From assembly GCA_903925955.1 (NCBI GenBank), contig CAIYHO010000239.1, positions 1 to 36,044 of the forward strand: a stretch of 36,044 nucleotides of DNA. The letters run 5' to 3'. Position 1 is the stretch's first letter. Each line of letters opens with the position of its first letter. Below are positions 21,022-32,945 of the stretch, in pieces. This DNA is from an uncultured Chloroflexota bacterium (GTDB lineage: Bacteria > Chloroflexota > Limnocylindria > Limnocylindrales > CSP1-4). The notes beneath the pieces are model-generated. The model was not told the origin of the DNA and ran no database searches. It worked only from the letters and a program-made list of their open reading frames with translations. The translations under genes and the position numbers were made by a program.

Positions 21022-23285
21022 TGGCGAAAGTGGCGCGTCCCTGTCACCACCATGGCTGCGCCAGCCGCTTCGACAAGGGCAAGCACCTCCGCGTCCCGCA
21101 CCGAGCCGCCGGGCTGGACGATGGCGGTGATCCCGGCGTCCAGCAGCAGCTTTGGCCCGTCTGCAAACGGGAAGAACGCGTCTGACGCGGCAACCGCGCC
21201 CTTCGCGCCAGCCTCGCCCTGGAACGTCCTCGCCTTGTCCACCGCGCCTCGGCAGGCGTCCACGCGGCTGACCTGGCCCGAGCCGAGACCCACCAGCATC
21301 CCGTCGCGGACCAGCAGGATGGCGTTGGACACAACGCCGCGGACGAGGCGCCAGGCGAGGTCGAGGTCGCGCAGCTCGGCAGCCGTGGGCGCGCGCGACG
21401 TGGTGCAGGTCCAGCTGGCGGGGTCATCGGCAAGGTTGTCGGGCGCTGTGACGAGCACCGCGCCGCCGGCCGTGCGGAAGGAGCCCATCGGGTCCGGCGT
21501 CGCGGGACCGGACGCCGCGGACGCCGTGCCAAGCCCGGAATCCACAACCAGGCGCAGGTTTGGCTTGGTGGCAAGGATGGCCAGCGCGTCGGCATCAAAG
21601 CCTGGCGCCACCACAACCTCGAGGAAGATCGACACCAACCGCTCCGCCAAGCCGCGGTCCACGATGCCGGTCACGGCCACCACGCCGCCAAACGCGGACA
21701 CCGGATCGCCGGCCAGTGCCGCCTCCCACGCCGTAAGCAGCGACGGTCGCTCGGCAGCGCCGCAGGGGTTTGTGTGCTTGACGATGACCACGGCCGGCCC
21801 GCGCATGAGGCGACCCAGCGATGCGGCAGCCGATGCGTCCAGCACGTTGTTGTACGAGAGCGCCTTGCCCTGGAGCGGCGGCTCCCCGCTTGCGAAGGGC
21901 CCATCGGCGGGGCGCGGCTCGCGGTCCGTGCGGCGGTAGCGCGCGGCAGGCTGATGCGGGTTCTCGCCGTACCGGAGGGTCTCCACCTTCTCCATGGACA
22001 CGGTGAGCACGGGCGGATACGGGTCGGCGGAGCCGGGCATCCCGGGTTCGGCGGGCAGGTCCACGCCCGCGGCGGCCATGCGCCCCGGCAACTCCGCGGC
22101 GATCCTCGCGTCATACGCGGCCGTGTGGCGGAACGCCTCCACGGCCAGCGCGGATCGGAGACCCAGCGGGACGGAACCGCCCGCGTCCAGCGCCGCCAGC
22201 ACCGCGTCATACCGTGCCGGCGACGTGACGATGGCCACGCTCGCGTGGTTCTTGGCGGCGGCGCGGACCATGGACGGCCCGCCAATGTCGATCTCCTCCA
22301 CCAGCTCGTCAAGCGACAGGCCAGGCTTGCGCGCGGCGGCGGCAAACGGGTAGAGGTTGACCACGACCAGCTCAAAGGGGGCGATGCCAAACGCCGCCAG
22401 CGTCTCCCGATGATCGGCGCGGCGACGGTCCGCAAGAAGCCCGGCGTGGACCCGGGGGTGGAGTGTCTTGACGCGCCCGTCCAGCATCTCTGGGAAGCCC
22501 GTGACCGCGGCGATATCCGTGACGGGCAGACCAGCGTCACGCAGCGCGCGGGCGGTGCCGCCCGTGGAGATGAGCTGAAAGCCGCGGGCAACAAGGCCGC
22601 GGGCGAAACCCGCGAGTCCGGACTTGTCTGAAACCGAGAGCAGCGCCCGCCGCGGGACCGGCACGCGCGCATCCGCGACGGCCGCGTCCAGCACAGCCCG
22701 TCGAGCGCCCGGCGCAACGGTCAGCGCGCCCTCCAGCAGCGCCGCCACGGCCGCCGGGAGCAGCCGGTGCTCCACAGGATGGATCCGCGCAAGCAGCGTG
22801 TCTTCGGTATCGCCGGGCAGGACCGCCACCGCCTCCTGCGCCACGATGGGCCCACCGTCCAGCGTCGCGTCCACCAGGTGCACGGTCACGCCGGTCACGG
22901 CCACGCCCGCGGCCAGCGCATCGGCTGCGCCATGGAGGCCCGGGAAGGACGGCAGCAGCGAGGGGTGGACGTTGAGGATGCGCCCGCCAAAGGCCGCCAG
23001 GACCGCGGGGCCAATCAGCCGCAGATAGCCCGCCAGCACCACGACATCGGTCTCGACGGCCTGGAGCGTCTCAGCAAGCACGTCGTCCGCGCCGCGCGGG
23101 ACGAGGATGGTCTCGATGCCCTGCGCCTCGGCCCAGTCAAGCCCCGCGCACGGCCGATCGGCGTAGACAAGGATGATCTTGCCGCCAAGCTCGCCGCGAT
23201 CGGCGGCGGCTGCAAGCGCGCGCAGGTTGGACCCGGTGCCCGACACGCCAACCGCGATGCGGCCCGGCCGCCCCAGCCCACTCAC
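21018..23285 (-). CDS. purN-purH: fusion: phosphoribosylglycinamide formyltransferase (PurN) + AICAR transformylase/IMP cyclohydrolase (PurH)
   Basis: 755 aa from GTG. PurN part: GVSGTGSNLRALAAAA, NVHPSLLPSFPGLHGAADAL, GVTVHLVDATLDGGPIV. PurH part: RALLSVSDKSGLAGFARGL, KTLHPRVHAGLLADR, IDIGGPSMVRAAAKN, RYGENPHQPA, VIVKHTNPCGAA, SNAILLVRDG. One uninterrupted frame. Confidence 0.95.
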   Translation of the reverse strand: MSGLGRPGRIAVGVSGTGSNLRALAAAADRGELGGKIILVYADRPCAGLDWAEAQGIETILVPRGADDVLAETLQAVETDVVVLAGYLRLIGPAVLAAFGGRILNVHPSLLPSFPGLHGAADALAAGVAVTGVTVHLVDATLDGGPIVAQEAVAVLPGDTEDTLLARIHPVEHRLLPAAVAALLEGALTVAPGARRAVLDAAVADARVPVPRRALLSVSDKSGLAGFARGLVARGFQLISTGGTARALRDAGLPVTDIAAVTGFPEMLDGRVKTLHPRVHAGLLADRRRADHRETLAAFGIAPFELVVVNLYPFAAAARKPGLSLDELVEEIDIGGPSMVRAAAKNHASVAIVTSPARYDAVLAALDAGGSVPLGLRSALAVEAFRHTAAYDARIAAELPGRMAAAGVDLPAEPGMPGSADPYPPVLTVSMEKVETLRYGENPHQPAARYRRTDREPRPADGPFASGEPPLQGKALSYNNVLDASAAASLGRLMRGPAVVIVKHTNPCGAAERPSLLTAWEAALAGDPVSAFGGVVAVTGIVDRGLAERLVSIFLEVVVAPGFDADALAILATKPNLRLVVDSGLGTASAASGPATPDPMGSFRTAGGAVLVTAPDNLADDPASWTCTTSRAPTAAELRDLDLAWRLVRGVVSNAILLVRDGMLVGLGSGQVSRVDACRGAVDKARTFQGEAGAKGAVAASDAFFPFADGPKLLLDAGITAIVQPGGSVRDAEVLALVEAAGAAMVVTGTRHFRH

Positions 23286-24358
23286 GACGCGCTCCCCTCC
23301 TCCAGATACCGCTTGCCGCCGATGGACGCAGACTCCACCACGCGGCCCACGACCCACGCTGGCACGCCACGCGCGACGCTGAGCTCTACGGTGCGCGCCG
23401 CCGCTTCCGCCGGCACCACAATCGTCATGCCAAGACCGCCGTTGAACGTGGCGCGCAGTTCCACGTCGCCAATCCCGGCGATCGCGCCCAGCATGCGCAT
23501 CACCGGCGGCATCGGCCACGTCGTCGGGTCCACAACGGCGGCCAGATGCGTGGGCAGCGCCCGCGGCGCGTTCCCCGGCATACCGCCGCCCGTGATGTGG
23601 GCAATCCCGCGAACCTCAAAGCCTTCCGCAGCCAGCGAGGCCCGGATCGAGAGCAGGTCAAGCGCATAGATCCGCGTGGGCGTCAGCAGCTCGTCGCCAA
23701 GCGTCCGGTCCTCAAACGGCGCATCCAGCCGCAACCCGTGGTCCGCGATGATCCGCCGCACCAGCGAATACCCGTTGGCGTGCAACCCGGACGACGCCAG
23801 CCCCACAATCGCGTCGCCCGCCTGCGCAGCCTGGCCGTCCAAGAGCCGCGAGCGCTCCCCCACGCCCATCGCAAACCCGGCGAGGTCAAACTCGTCGGGC
23901 TCCATGAGCCCCGGATGTTCAGCCGTCTCGCCGCCGGTCAGCGCACAGCCCGCCTGGCGGCAGCCCTCCGCAATCCCGGCCACCAGCGACGCCACCCGCT
24001 CCGGGTCCAGTTTGCCGATGGCGATGTAGTCAAGGAACGCCACCGGCTCCGCGCCCGTACAGGCCACATCGTCCGCACACATGGCGACAAGGTCGATGCC
24101 GATGGTGTCGAGTTTGCCCATCGCCGCCGCAATCGCGGTCTTCGTCCCCACGCCGTCGGTGGACGAGACGATGACGGGCTCGCGATAGCCAACAGGGATG
24201 GTGAAGGCTGAGCCAAAGCCGCCAAGCCCGCCCAGGATCTCCGGGCGCATCGTGGAGGCCACGGACGCGCGCATCAGCTCCACCGCGCGGTCGCCGGCCG
24301 CGACGTCCACGCCCGCCCGGGCATAGGCGCTCCGGTCAGCTGCGGTCTTGCCGCTCAC
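23282..24358 (-). CDS. purM: phosphoribosylformylglycinamidine cyclo-ligase (AIR synthetase)
   Basis: VSGKTAADRSAYARAGVDVAAGDRAVELM...VIVSSTDGVGTKTAIA, MCADDVACTGAEPVAFLDYIAIGKLD, ALTGGETAEHPGL, ITGGGMPGNAPRALP. Start chosen at GTG. Confidence 0.96.
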   Translation of the reverse strand: MSGKTAADRSAYARAGVDVAAGDRAVELMRASVASTMRPEILGGLGGFGSAFTIPVGYREPVIVSSTDGVGTKTAIAAAMGKLDTIGIDLVAMCADDVACTGAEPVAFLDYIAIGKLDPERVASLVAGIAEGCRQAGCALTGGETAEHPGLMEPDEFDLAGFAMGVGERSRLLDGQAAQAGDAIVGLASSGLHANGYSLVRRIIADHGLRLDAPFEDRTLGDELLTPTRIYALDLLSIRASLAAEGFEVRGIAHITGGGMPGNAPRALPTHLAAVVDPTTWPMPPVMRMLGAIAGIGDVELRATFNGGLGMTIVVPAEAAARTVELSVARGVPAWVVGRVVESASIGGKRYLEEGSAS

Positions 24359-24365
24359 GTGCCGC

Positions 24366-25795
24366 TCACGTGGGCGCGGCCTCGGGCTCTTCTTCAAGGA
24401 CGAACTTGCGGGCACGCGCGTCATACGGCACGGGCTCCGGATAGTTGCCGTCAAAACAGGCGAAGCAGAACTGCTCATACGGCAGGTCAAGCGCGGCCAG
24501 CACGCCCGGCACCGAGAGGTACCCCAGCGAATCCGCGCCGATGAACGCCCGGATCTCCTCCTCGGAGTGGGTTGTCGCAATCAGCTCTGTGGGGATGGCC
24601 GTGTCGATGCCATAGAAGCAGGGGTGGTAGATGGGCGGCGCGCTGATCCGGACGTGGACCTCGCGGGCGCCGGCACGCCGCAGCAGGCCCACGATCTGCT
24701 TGGTGGTGGTGCCGCGGACGATCGAGTCGTCCACAACCACGAGGCGCCGGTCCCGGACAACCTCGCGCAATGGCGACAGCTTCACGTTGACGCCGCGCTG
24801 GCGCATGGCCTGCGACGGCTGGATAAACGTCCGGCCGCTGTAGCGGTTGCGGACCAGACCGTCGCGGTACGGGATGCCCGAGGCCTCCGCGTAGCCGGCT
24901 GCCGCCGGTCCGCCGGTGTCCGGCACGGGCATCACCATGTCGGCTTCCACCGCGTGTTCGCGTGCCAGCTGCATGCCCATGTGGCGGCGCGCCTCGTAAA
25001 GGTTGCGCCCCTCCATGTACGAGTCCGGTCGGGCGAAGTAGATCAGCTCAAACACACAGAGCGCCGGTGTTGCCTTGGCGTACTGGATGGACACGGGCTC
25101 ACGCCCGGGCTCAAGCACCACCATCTCGCCGGGCGCCACGTCGCGCACCACCTCGGCGCCAACGATGTCCAGCGCGGCCGTCTCGGACGCGAGGATCCAG
25201 CCGGCGGTCTTCGTCTCATCGTCAGGCTCAGGCAGGCGGCCCAGCACCAGGGGCCGGAATCCGTGGGGATCGCGGACGCCGATGACGCGCCGCTCGTCGA
25301 GGACCACCAGGCTAAACGCGCCCTTCACCCGGGGCAGCACGCGGCGCAGGGCCACCACCGTGTCCAGCGCGGGCTCATCAGCGAGGATGGCGGTGAGCAG
25401 CTCCGTATCCGTGGTTGCCGCAAGACGGCTTTTGCCGCCCTCAAGCTGGGAGAGCAGCTCGCGGGTGTTGACGAGGTTGCCGTTGTGGCCGATGGCGATG
25501 GACCGGCGCGGGCCAAGGCGCAGCGTGGGCTGGGCGTTCTCCCACACGGTGGAGCCCGTGGTGGAGTAGCGGCAGTGGGCCACGGCCAAGTCGCCCGTAA
25601 GCGAGGGGATCCGGCGCTCGTCAAGCACCTGGGACACCATGCCCAGATCCTTGTAGATCATCAGGTGGCCCGCATCGGCCACCCCAACGCCTGCGGACTC
25701 CTGTCCGCGGTGCTGTAGCGCAAAGAGCGCCGTTGCGGCAACGCCCGCGGCCTCATGGCCGCGACCGGGCAGGACCACCCCCACCACGCCGCACA

Positions 25796-25796
<1 letters not shown>
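24366..25796 (-). CDS. purF: amidophosphoribosyltransferase
   Basis: 476 aa; MCGVVGVVLPGRGHEAAGVAATALFALQHRGQESAG, GHNGNLVN, VVVDDSIVRGTTTKQIV (PRPP-binding), FCFACFDGNYP. Confidence 0.98.
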
Positions 25797-28191
<2,395 letters not shown>

Positions 28192-28195
<4 letters not shown>

Positions 28196-28965
28196 GCGGA
28201 CACTCCCGCGGCCGCGCCCGCACCGGCGGGGCGCGTGTACTTGATGCGGCCCGTCGTGGACCATTCGCCCGCGCTCACCACAAGGGAGCGCACGATGCCC
28301 AGACCGTCCTCAGACCCGATGATCGCCTCCACGGCGGTCTCCGGATGCGGCATGAGCCCGGCCACATTGCCCACGGCGTTGCGCACGCCGGCAATCCCGC
28401 GCAGGGACCCGTTGGGGTTGCCCGCGTCGTCCGGCCCCGCCACAGACCCGTCATCGTTGGCGTAGCGCCACAGGACGGCGCCATCGGCCTCAAGCGCGTC
28501 CAGCGTGGCGTCATCGGCGTAGTAGCAGCCTTCACCGTGCGCCACGGGCATCCGCAGCGGCCGACGACCGGCGATCTCGCGGGTGAACGGCGTGTCGAGG
28601 TGCTCCGGCAGCAGCGCCACTTCCTTGCAGACAAAGCGCAGACCGCGGTTGCGCAGCAGCGCGCCCGGGACAAGCCCCGCCTCCGCCAGCACTTGGAAAC
28701 CGTTGCAGATGCCAAGCACCGGGCCACCGCGCGCGGCGAAGTCCGCCACCGCCCGCATCACGGGGCTAAACCGCGCGATGACGCCAGCCCTGATGTAGTC
28801 CCCGTAGGCAAACCCGCCCGGGATCAGGATCCCCGCGACGCCCGCAAGATCCGTGTCCTCATGCCAGAGGATCTGGGCCTCGGCGCCTGCCACCTGCAGC
28901 GCGTTGACCGCGTCGATGTCCCGGTTGTACCCCGGGAACAGGACGATGCCGATGCGGACGCTCAC
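28192..28965 (-). CDS. purQ: phosphoribosylformylglycinamidine synthase subunit PurQ (glutaminase)
   Basis: 257 aa; GIVLFPGYNRDIDAVNAL, LIPGGFAYGDYIRAG, GPVLGICNGFQVLAEAGLVPGALL, PVAHGEGCYYA, GLMPHPE. Confidence 0.97.
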
Positions 28966-29243
28966 GCGGCGGGCCCCGCCGGGTCGAGCGCCTCAACCAC
29001 GAAGAGCTCCATCAGCGGGTTCGAGAGCATCTCGCCCGCCAGCTTGTCCACCACGGCGCGCGCGGCTGCGGCATCTGCCGCCTCAACCGTCAGCTCCACG
29101 CGGCGGCCAACGCGGACGCCGGTGACACCACGGATGCCCAGGTGGGGCAGGCTCTTCTCCACGGCGCGACCCTGCGGATCAAGGATGCCGGGCTTGGGGG
29201 TGACGTTGACGGCGAACCGGTACTGGCTTGCGGGCGTGCTCAT
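28962..29243 (-). CDS. purS: phosphoribosylformylglycinamidine synthase subunit PurS
   Basis: 93 aa; FAVNVTPKPGILDPQGRAVEKSLPHLGIRGVTGVRVGRRVEL. Confidence 0.94.
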   Translation of the reverse strand: MSTPASQYRFAVNVTPKPGILDPQGRAVEKSLPHLGIRGVTGVRVGRRVELTVEAADAAAARAVVDKLAGEMLSNPLMELFVVEALDPAGPAA

Positions 29244-30160
29244 CAGGCGATGGTGTCCTCCATGAGGTAGCGGCCGAAGCTCGCTCCGGTGATGCGCTCG
29301 AAGGCCTCGAGATAGCGGGCGCGGGTGCCCTCAACAACGTCTGCGGGGAGATCAGGTCCAGGCGCGGTCTTGTCCCAGGGCTGGGCTTCCAGCCAGTCGC
29401 GGACAAACTGCTTGTCAAAGCTCTCCTGAGCGCGGCCGGGGGCGTACGCCGCGGCGTCCCAGAAGCGTGAGGAGTCCGGGGTCATGACCTCGTCGATGAG
29501 CAGCAGCTCGCCGTCGGGCGTGAGGCCAAACTCAAACTTGGTGTCGGCAAGGATGATCCCCGCGCGCTCGCAGACGGCGGCGCCGTGGGCGTACAGCGCC
29601 AGCGAGGCGTCACGCAGCCTGGCGGCCATCACCTCGCCGCCCACAAGCTCTGCCACACGGGCAAGCGTGATGTTCTCGTCGTGCTGCCCTGCGGGGGCCT
29701 TCCAGGCGGGCGTGAAGATGGGCTCCGGGAGCCGGTCTGACTCGCGCAGGTTGGCGGGGAGCGCGATGCCGCAGACCTCGCCGGTCTGGCGGTACTCCTT
29801 CCATCCGGATCCCGAGATGTAGCCGCGGACGATGCACTCCACCTGGAGCACCTCAGCCCGACGGCCCAGCATCATGCGGCCGCGCAGGTACGCAAGGGTG
29901 GCTGCGTCCCCACCCGTCAGTTCCGGGGGGAGCGCGGCGGGATCCGTGGCCAGCAGGTGGTTGGCGATGATGTGCGCCGTGCCGGCAAACCAGAACCGCG
30001 AGAGCCCGGTGAGGACGCGGCCCTTGTCAGCAATGGGCGTGGGCAGGACCACGTCAAAGGCGCTGAGCCGGTCGCTGGCCACCAGGAGCAGCCGGTCGTC
30101 GTCAACCGTATAGAGGTCGCGGACCTTGCCCGCCCGGACAAAGGCGTCAGTGAGCGCCAT
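29243..30160 (-). CDS. purC: phosphoribosylaminoimidazole-succinocarboxamide synthase
   Basis: 305 aa from MALTDAFVRAGKVRDLYTVDDDRLLLVASDRLSAFDVVLPTPIADKGRVLT; CIVRGYISGSGWKEY; FGLTPDGELLLIDEVMTPDSSRFW. ORF-track upstream extension rejected. Confidence 0.97.
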   Translation of the reverse strand: MALTDAFVRAGKVRDLYTVDDDRLLLVASDRLSAFDVVLPTPIADKGRVLTGLSRFWFAGTAHIIANHLLATDPAALPPELTGGDAATLAYLRGRMMLGRRAEVLQVECIVRGYISGSGWKEYRQTGEVCGIALPANLRESDRLPEPIFTPAWKAPAGQHDENITLARVAELVGGEVMAARLRDASLALYAHGAAVCERAGIILADTKFEFGLTPDGELLLIDEVMTPDSSRFWDAAAYAPGRAQESFDKQFVRDWLEAQPWDKTAPGPDLPADVVEGTRARYLEAFERITGASFGRYLMEDTIA

Positions 30161-31565
30161 GCGCACTCCCCTCCCCGTGCGTGTGCCCGTCGTGACTGTG
30201 GCCATGCCCGCGGCCGTGCCCGGACGCCAAGAGCCCCGCATCGGCGCGTCGCGCGTGCGCGGCCGCTTCAATCGGGTCAAGCCGCGCAATCACCTCGGCC
30301 ACGTGGCGCAGGACGATCGAGTCGTCAAAACAGGCCTCAAGCGCCCCGGCCGGCACATGTGCCGCCACGGCAGGATCGGCCTCAAGCAGGCCGCGCAGCG
30401 GCACCCGCGTGTCGGCTGCCTGCATCGCGCAACGCTGGACGATGGCGTAGGCGTCCTCACGCGAGAGCCCGCCCTGCTCCACGAGCACCAGCAGCACGCG
30501 GGAGGAGGCGTGCAGGCCAAGCCCGCGCTCGATGTTCTCGCGCATCCGGTCCGGCCGCACCACCAGACGCTCCACCAGGCCTGCGGTCTTGGCCAGCATG
30601 TAGTCCAGCAGGATCGTCGCGTCCGGCAGGATCACGCGCTCCGCGCTGCTGTGGCTGATGTCGCGCTCGTGCCAGAGCGGCTGATTCTCAAAGCCCGTCT
30701 GGGCATAGCCGCGCAACAGTCGCGCAAGCCCCGCGATCCGTTCCGACAGGATGGGGTTGCGCTTGTGGGGCATCGCCGAAGAGCCCTTCTGGCCCGTCTT
30801 GAACGGCTCCATGACCTCGGCAATCTCGGTGTGCTGGAGGTTGCGCACCTCCGTGGCGATCCGCTCCAACGTGCCGCCCAGGATGGCGATGGCCGCAAGG
30901 AATGCCGCGTGGCGGTCGCGCTGGACAATCTGCGTGCTCACCGGGTCAACCCGCAGACCCAGATCTGCCAGGACTTCGGCCTCGATATCTGGGCCTAGGT
31001 GGCTGTACGTGCCCACCGGGCCGCTGATCTTGCCCGTGGCGATCTCTGCGGTGGCGGCGGCAAGCCGCTGGCGGCCGCGAGCCACCTCAAACGCCCAGCC
31101 GGCGCACTTGAGGCCAAACGTGGTGGGCTCCGCGTGGACCGAGTGGGTCCGGCCCATCATCACCGTGGTGGCCTCTTTGCGCGCGCGGGCAACGCAGGCG
31201 AGGACCAGCTCGTCGGCGTCGTCAAGCAGGCGCTGGCCAACCGAGCGCAGCTGGAGCGCAAGCGCCGTGTCCACCACATCGCTGCTGGTGAGCCCAAGGT
31301 GCAGATAGCGACCCTCGGGCCCAACGGTCTCAGCCACCTGACTGACGAAGGCGATGACGTCGTGGTCTGTGGTGGCCTCAATCTCGTTGATCCGGTCAAC
31401 GTCGACGCGCGCTCGCTCCTCGATGGCGGCAAGCGCCTCGGCGGGCACCATCCCGCGGCGGACCTGCGCGCGGCAGACGGCAATCTCCACGGCGAGCATG
31501 TGCTCAAACCGTGCCTGCTCGGCCCAGGCGGCGCCCATCTCCGGCAGCGTGTAGCGCTTGATCAC
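30147..31565 (-). CDS. purB: adenylosuccinate lyase with His-rich C-terminal tail
   Basis: 472 aa; MIKRYTLPEMGAAWAEQARFEHMLAVEIA, GLTSSDVVDTALALQL, GRTHSVHAEPTTFGLK, GSSAMPHKRNPILSERI; tail GHGRGHGHSHDGHTHGEGSAHGAH. Confidence 0.97.
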   Translation of the reverse strand: MIKRYTLPEMGAAWAEQARFEHMLAVEIAVCRAQVRRGMVPAEALAAIEERARVDVDRINEIEATTDHDVIAFVSQVAETVGPEGRYLHLGLTSSDVVDTALALQLRSVGQRLLDDADELVLACVARARKEATTVMMGRTHSVHAEPTTFGLKCAGWAFEVARGRQRLAAATAEIATGKISGPVGTYSHLGPDIEAEVLADLGLRVDPVSTQIVQRDRHAAFLAAIAILGGTLERIATEVRNLQHTEIAEVMEPFKTGQKGSSAMPHKRNPILSERIAGLARLLRGYAQTGFENQPLWHERDISHSSAERVILPDATILLDYMLAKTAGLVERLVVRPDRMRENIERGLGLHASSRVLLVLVEQGGLSREDAYAIVQRCAMQAADTRVPLRGLLEADPAVAAHVPAGALEACFDDSIVLRHVAEVIARLDPIEAAAHARRADAGLLASGHGRGHGHSHDGHTHGEGSAHGAH

Positions 31566-32923
31566 GAGGTGGCTCCGGTTGCTTCAGCGGCTGTGGCGGC
31601 TGGCACGGTTGCGGCTGGCACAGTGGCCGCGATGTCGTGGCGGCGCTGCATTCCGGTCCAGCCCACCGTGTCGGCAGCGCGCTCTGCCGCTGCGCGAGCG
31701 TTGGCAAGATCGCCGCCCCGCCCAACAACTGCCAGCACTCGACCGCCACCGACAGTGAAACCGCCATCAGGTCCGGCGGCTGACCCCGCGTGGAACACCA
31801 GGGCCCCATCCGCCAGGGCCCCGTCGATCCCTTCGATACGGTCGCCACGGCTCGGGTCCCCTGGGTAGCCCGCGGCTGCCAGCACAATCGCCACGGCAGC
31901 CCCCTCAACGGCCGGCAGCACTTCGGGCGCCCGGGGCAGCGCGCCGCGAGCAGCGGCCAGAAGCAGCGGCGCAAGCGGCACGCCAAGACGGGGCAGGATC
32001 ACCTGTGTCTCTGGGTCGCCAAGACGGACGTTGGTCTCCAGCAGCGCAGGGCCCTCCGCGGTGAGCATCATCCCGGCATAGAGGAACCCGCGAAACGGCA
32101 TCCCGCGACGCGCCATCTCCACAAGGATTGGCCGGTGGACGGTTGCAAGCACGTGCGCCACATCCGCGTCTGAGACGTCGGGCAGCGGCGAGTAGGCGCC
32201 CATGCCCCCGGTGTTTGGCCCGCCATCCCCGTCAAGCAGCCGCTTGTGGTCCCGTGCCGCAGGCAGCGCAAGCGCGTTCTGGCCGTCACACAGGGCGATC
32301 ACGCTGGCCTCGGGGCCGATGAGCCGCTCCTCCACCACCAGCGCGGGCCGATCCGCCGGCCGATCGCTGAGGAAGGAGGGCAGCAGCGCAAGCGCCTCGT
32401 CCAGGCTCTCAGTCACCACCACGCCCTTGCCGCCCGCAAGGCCATCCGCCTTGAGCACGATGCCGGCGCCCGACACCGCAAGTTCCTGCGCAAATGCCCT
32501 GGCCGCTGTCAGTGACTCGGCGCCGCCGGCAAAGGAGCGTGCCCGGGCCATCCGCACACCTGCGGCCTCGGCGATCTCGTGGCAGAACGACTTGCTTGAC
32601 TCCAGCCGCGCAGCCGACGCGTCGGGGCCAAACACGGGCACCTGGGCTGCCTCCAGCGCATCCGCAACACCGGCGGCCAGTGGCGCCTCAGGCCCAATCA
32701 CCACAAGGTCAATGGACTCGGAGCGCGCCAGCGCAACCACGGACCCGCCGCTGAGTTGATCCACGGGCACGCACCGCACGCCCGGAGTCAACGCAATCCC
32801 GGCCGACCCCGGCGCCACAAGCACCTGCTCAACCCCGGCTTCGGCCGCCAGCTTCCAGGCAAGCGCGTGCTCGCGGCCGCCCGAGCCGATGACCAGAATG
32901 CGGCGCGGAACCTCGAGGGTCAC
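31562..32923 (-). CDS. purD: phosphoribosylamine-glycine ligase
   Basis: 453 aa from GTG; ILVIGSGGREHALAWKLA, LVVIGPEAPLAAGVADAL, LKADGLAGGKGVVV, LLETNVRLGDPETQVILPRL. Confidence 0.96.
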   Translation of the reverse strand: MTLEVPRRILVIGSGGREHALAWKLAAEAGVEQVLVAPGSAGIALTPGVRCVPVDQLSGGSVVALARSESIDLVVIGPEAPLAAGVADALEAAQVPVFGPDASAARLESSKSFCHEIAEAAGVRMARARSFAGGAESLTAARAFAQELAVSGAGIVLKADGLAGGKGVVVTESLDEALALLPSFLSDRPADRPALVVEERLIGPEASVIALCDGQNALALPAARDHKRLLDGDGGPNTGGMGAYSPLPDVSDADVAHVLATVHRPILVEMARRGMPFRGFLYAGMMLTAEGPALLETNVRLGDPETQVILPRLGVPLAPLLLAAARGALPRAPEVLPAVEGAAVAIVLAAAGYPGDPSRGDRIEGIDGALADGALVFHAGSAAGPDGGFTVGGGRVLAVVGRGGDLANARAAAERAADTVGWTGMQRRHDIAATVPAATVPAATAAEATGATS

Positions 32924-32945
32924 GGGTGGACGCTCCGCCGCGTGC

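Noticed and set aside
24348-25718. 456-aa plus-strand ORF opposite purF
   Set aside because: Antisense artefact; no recognisable domains.
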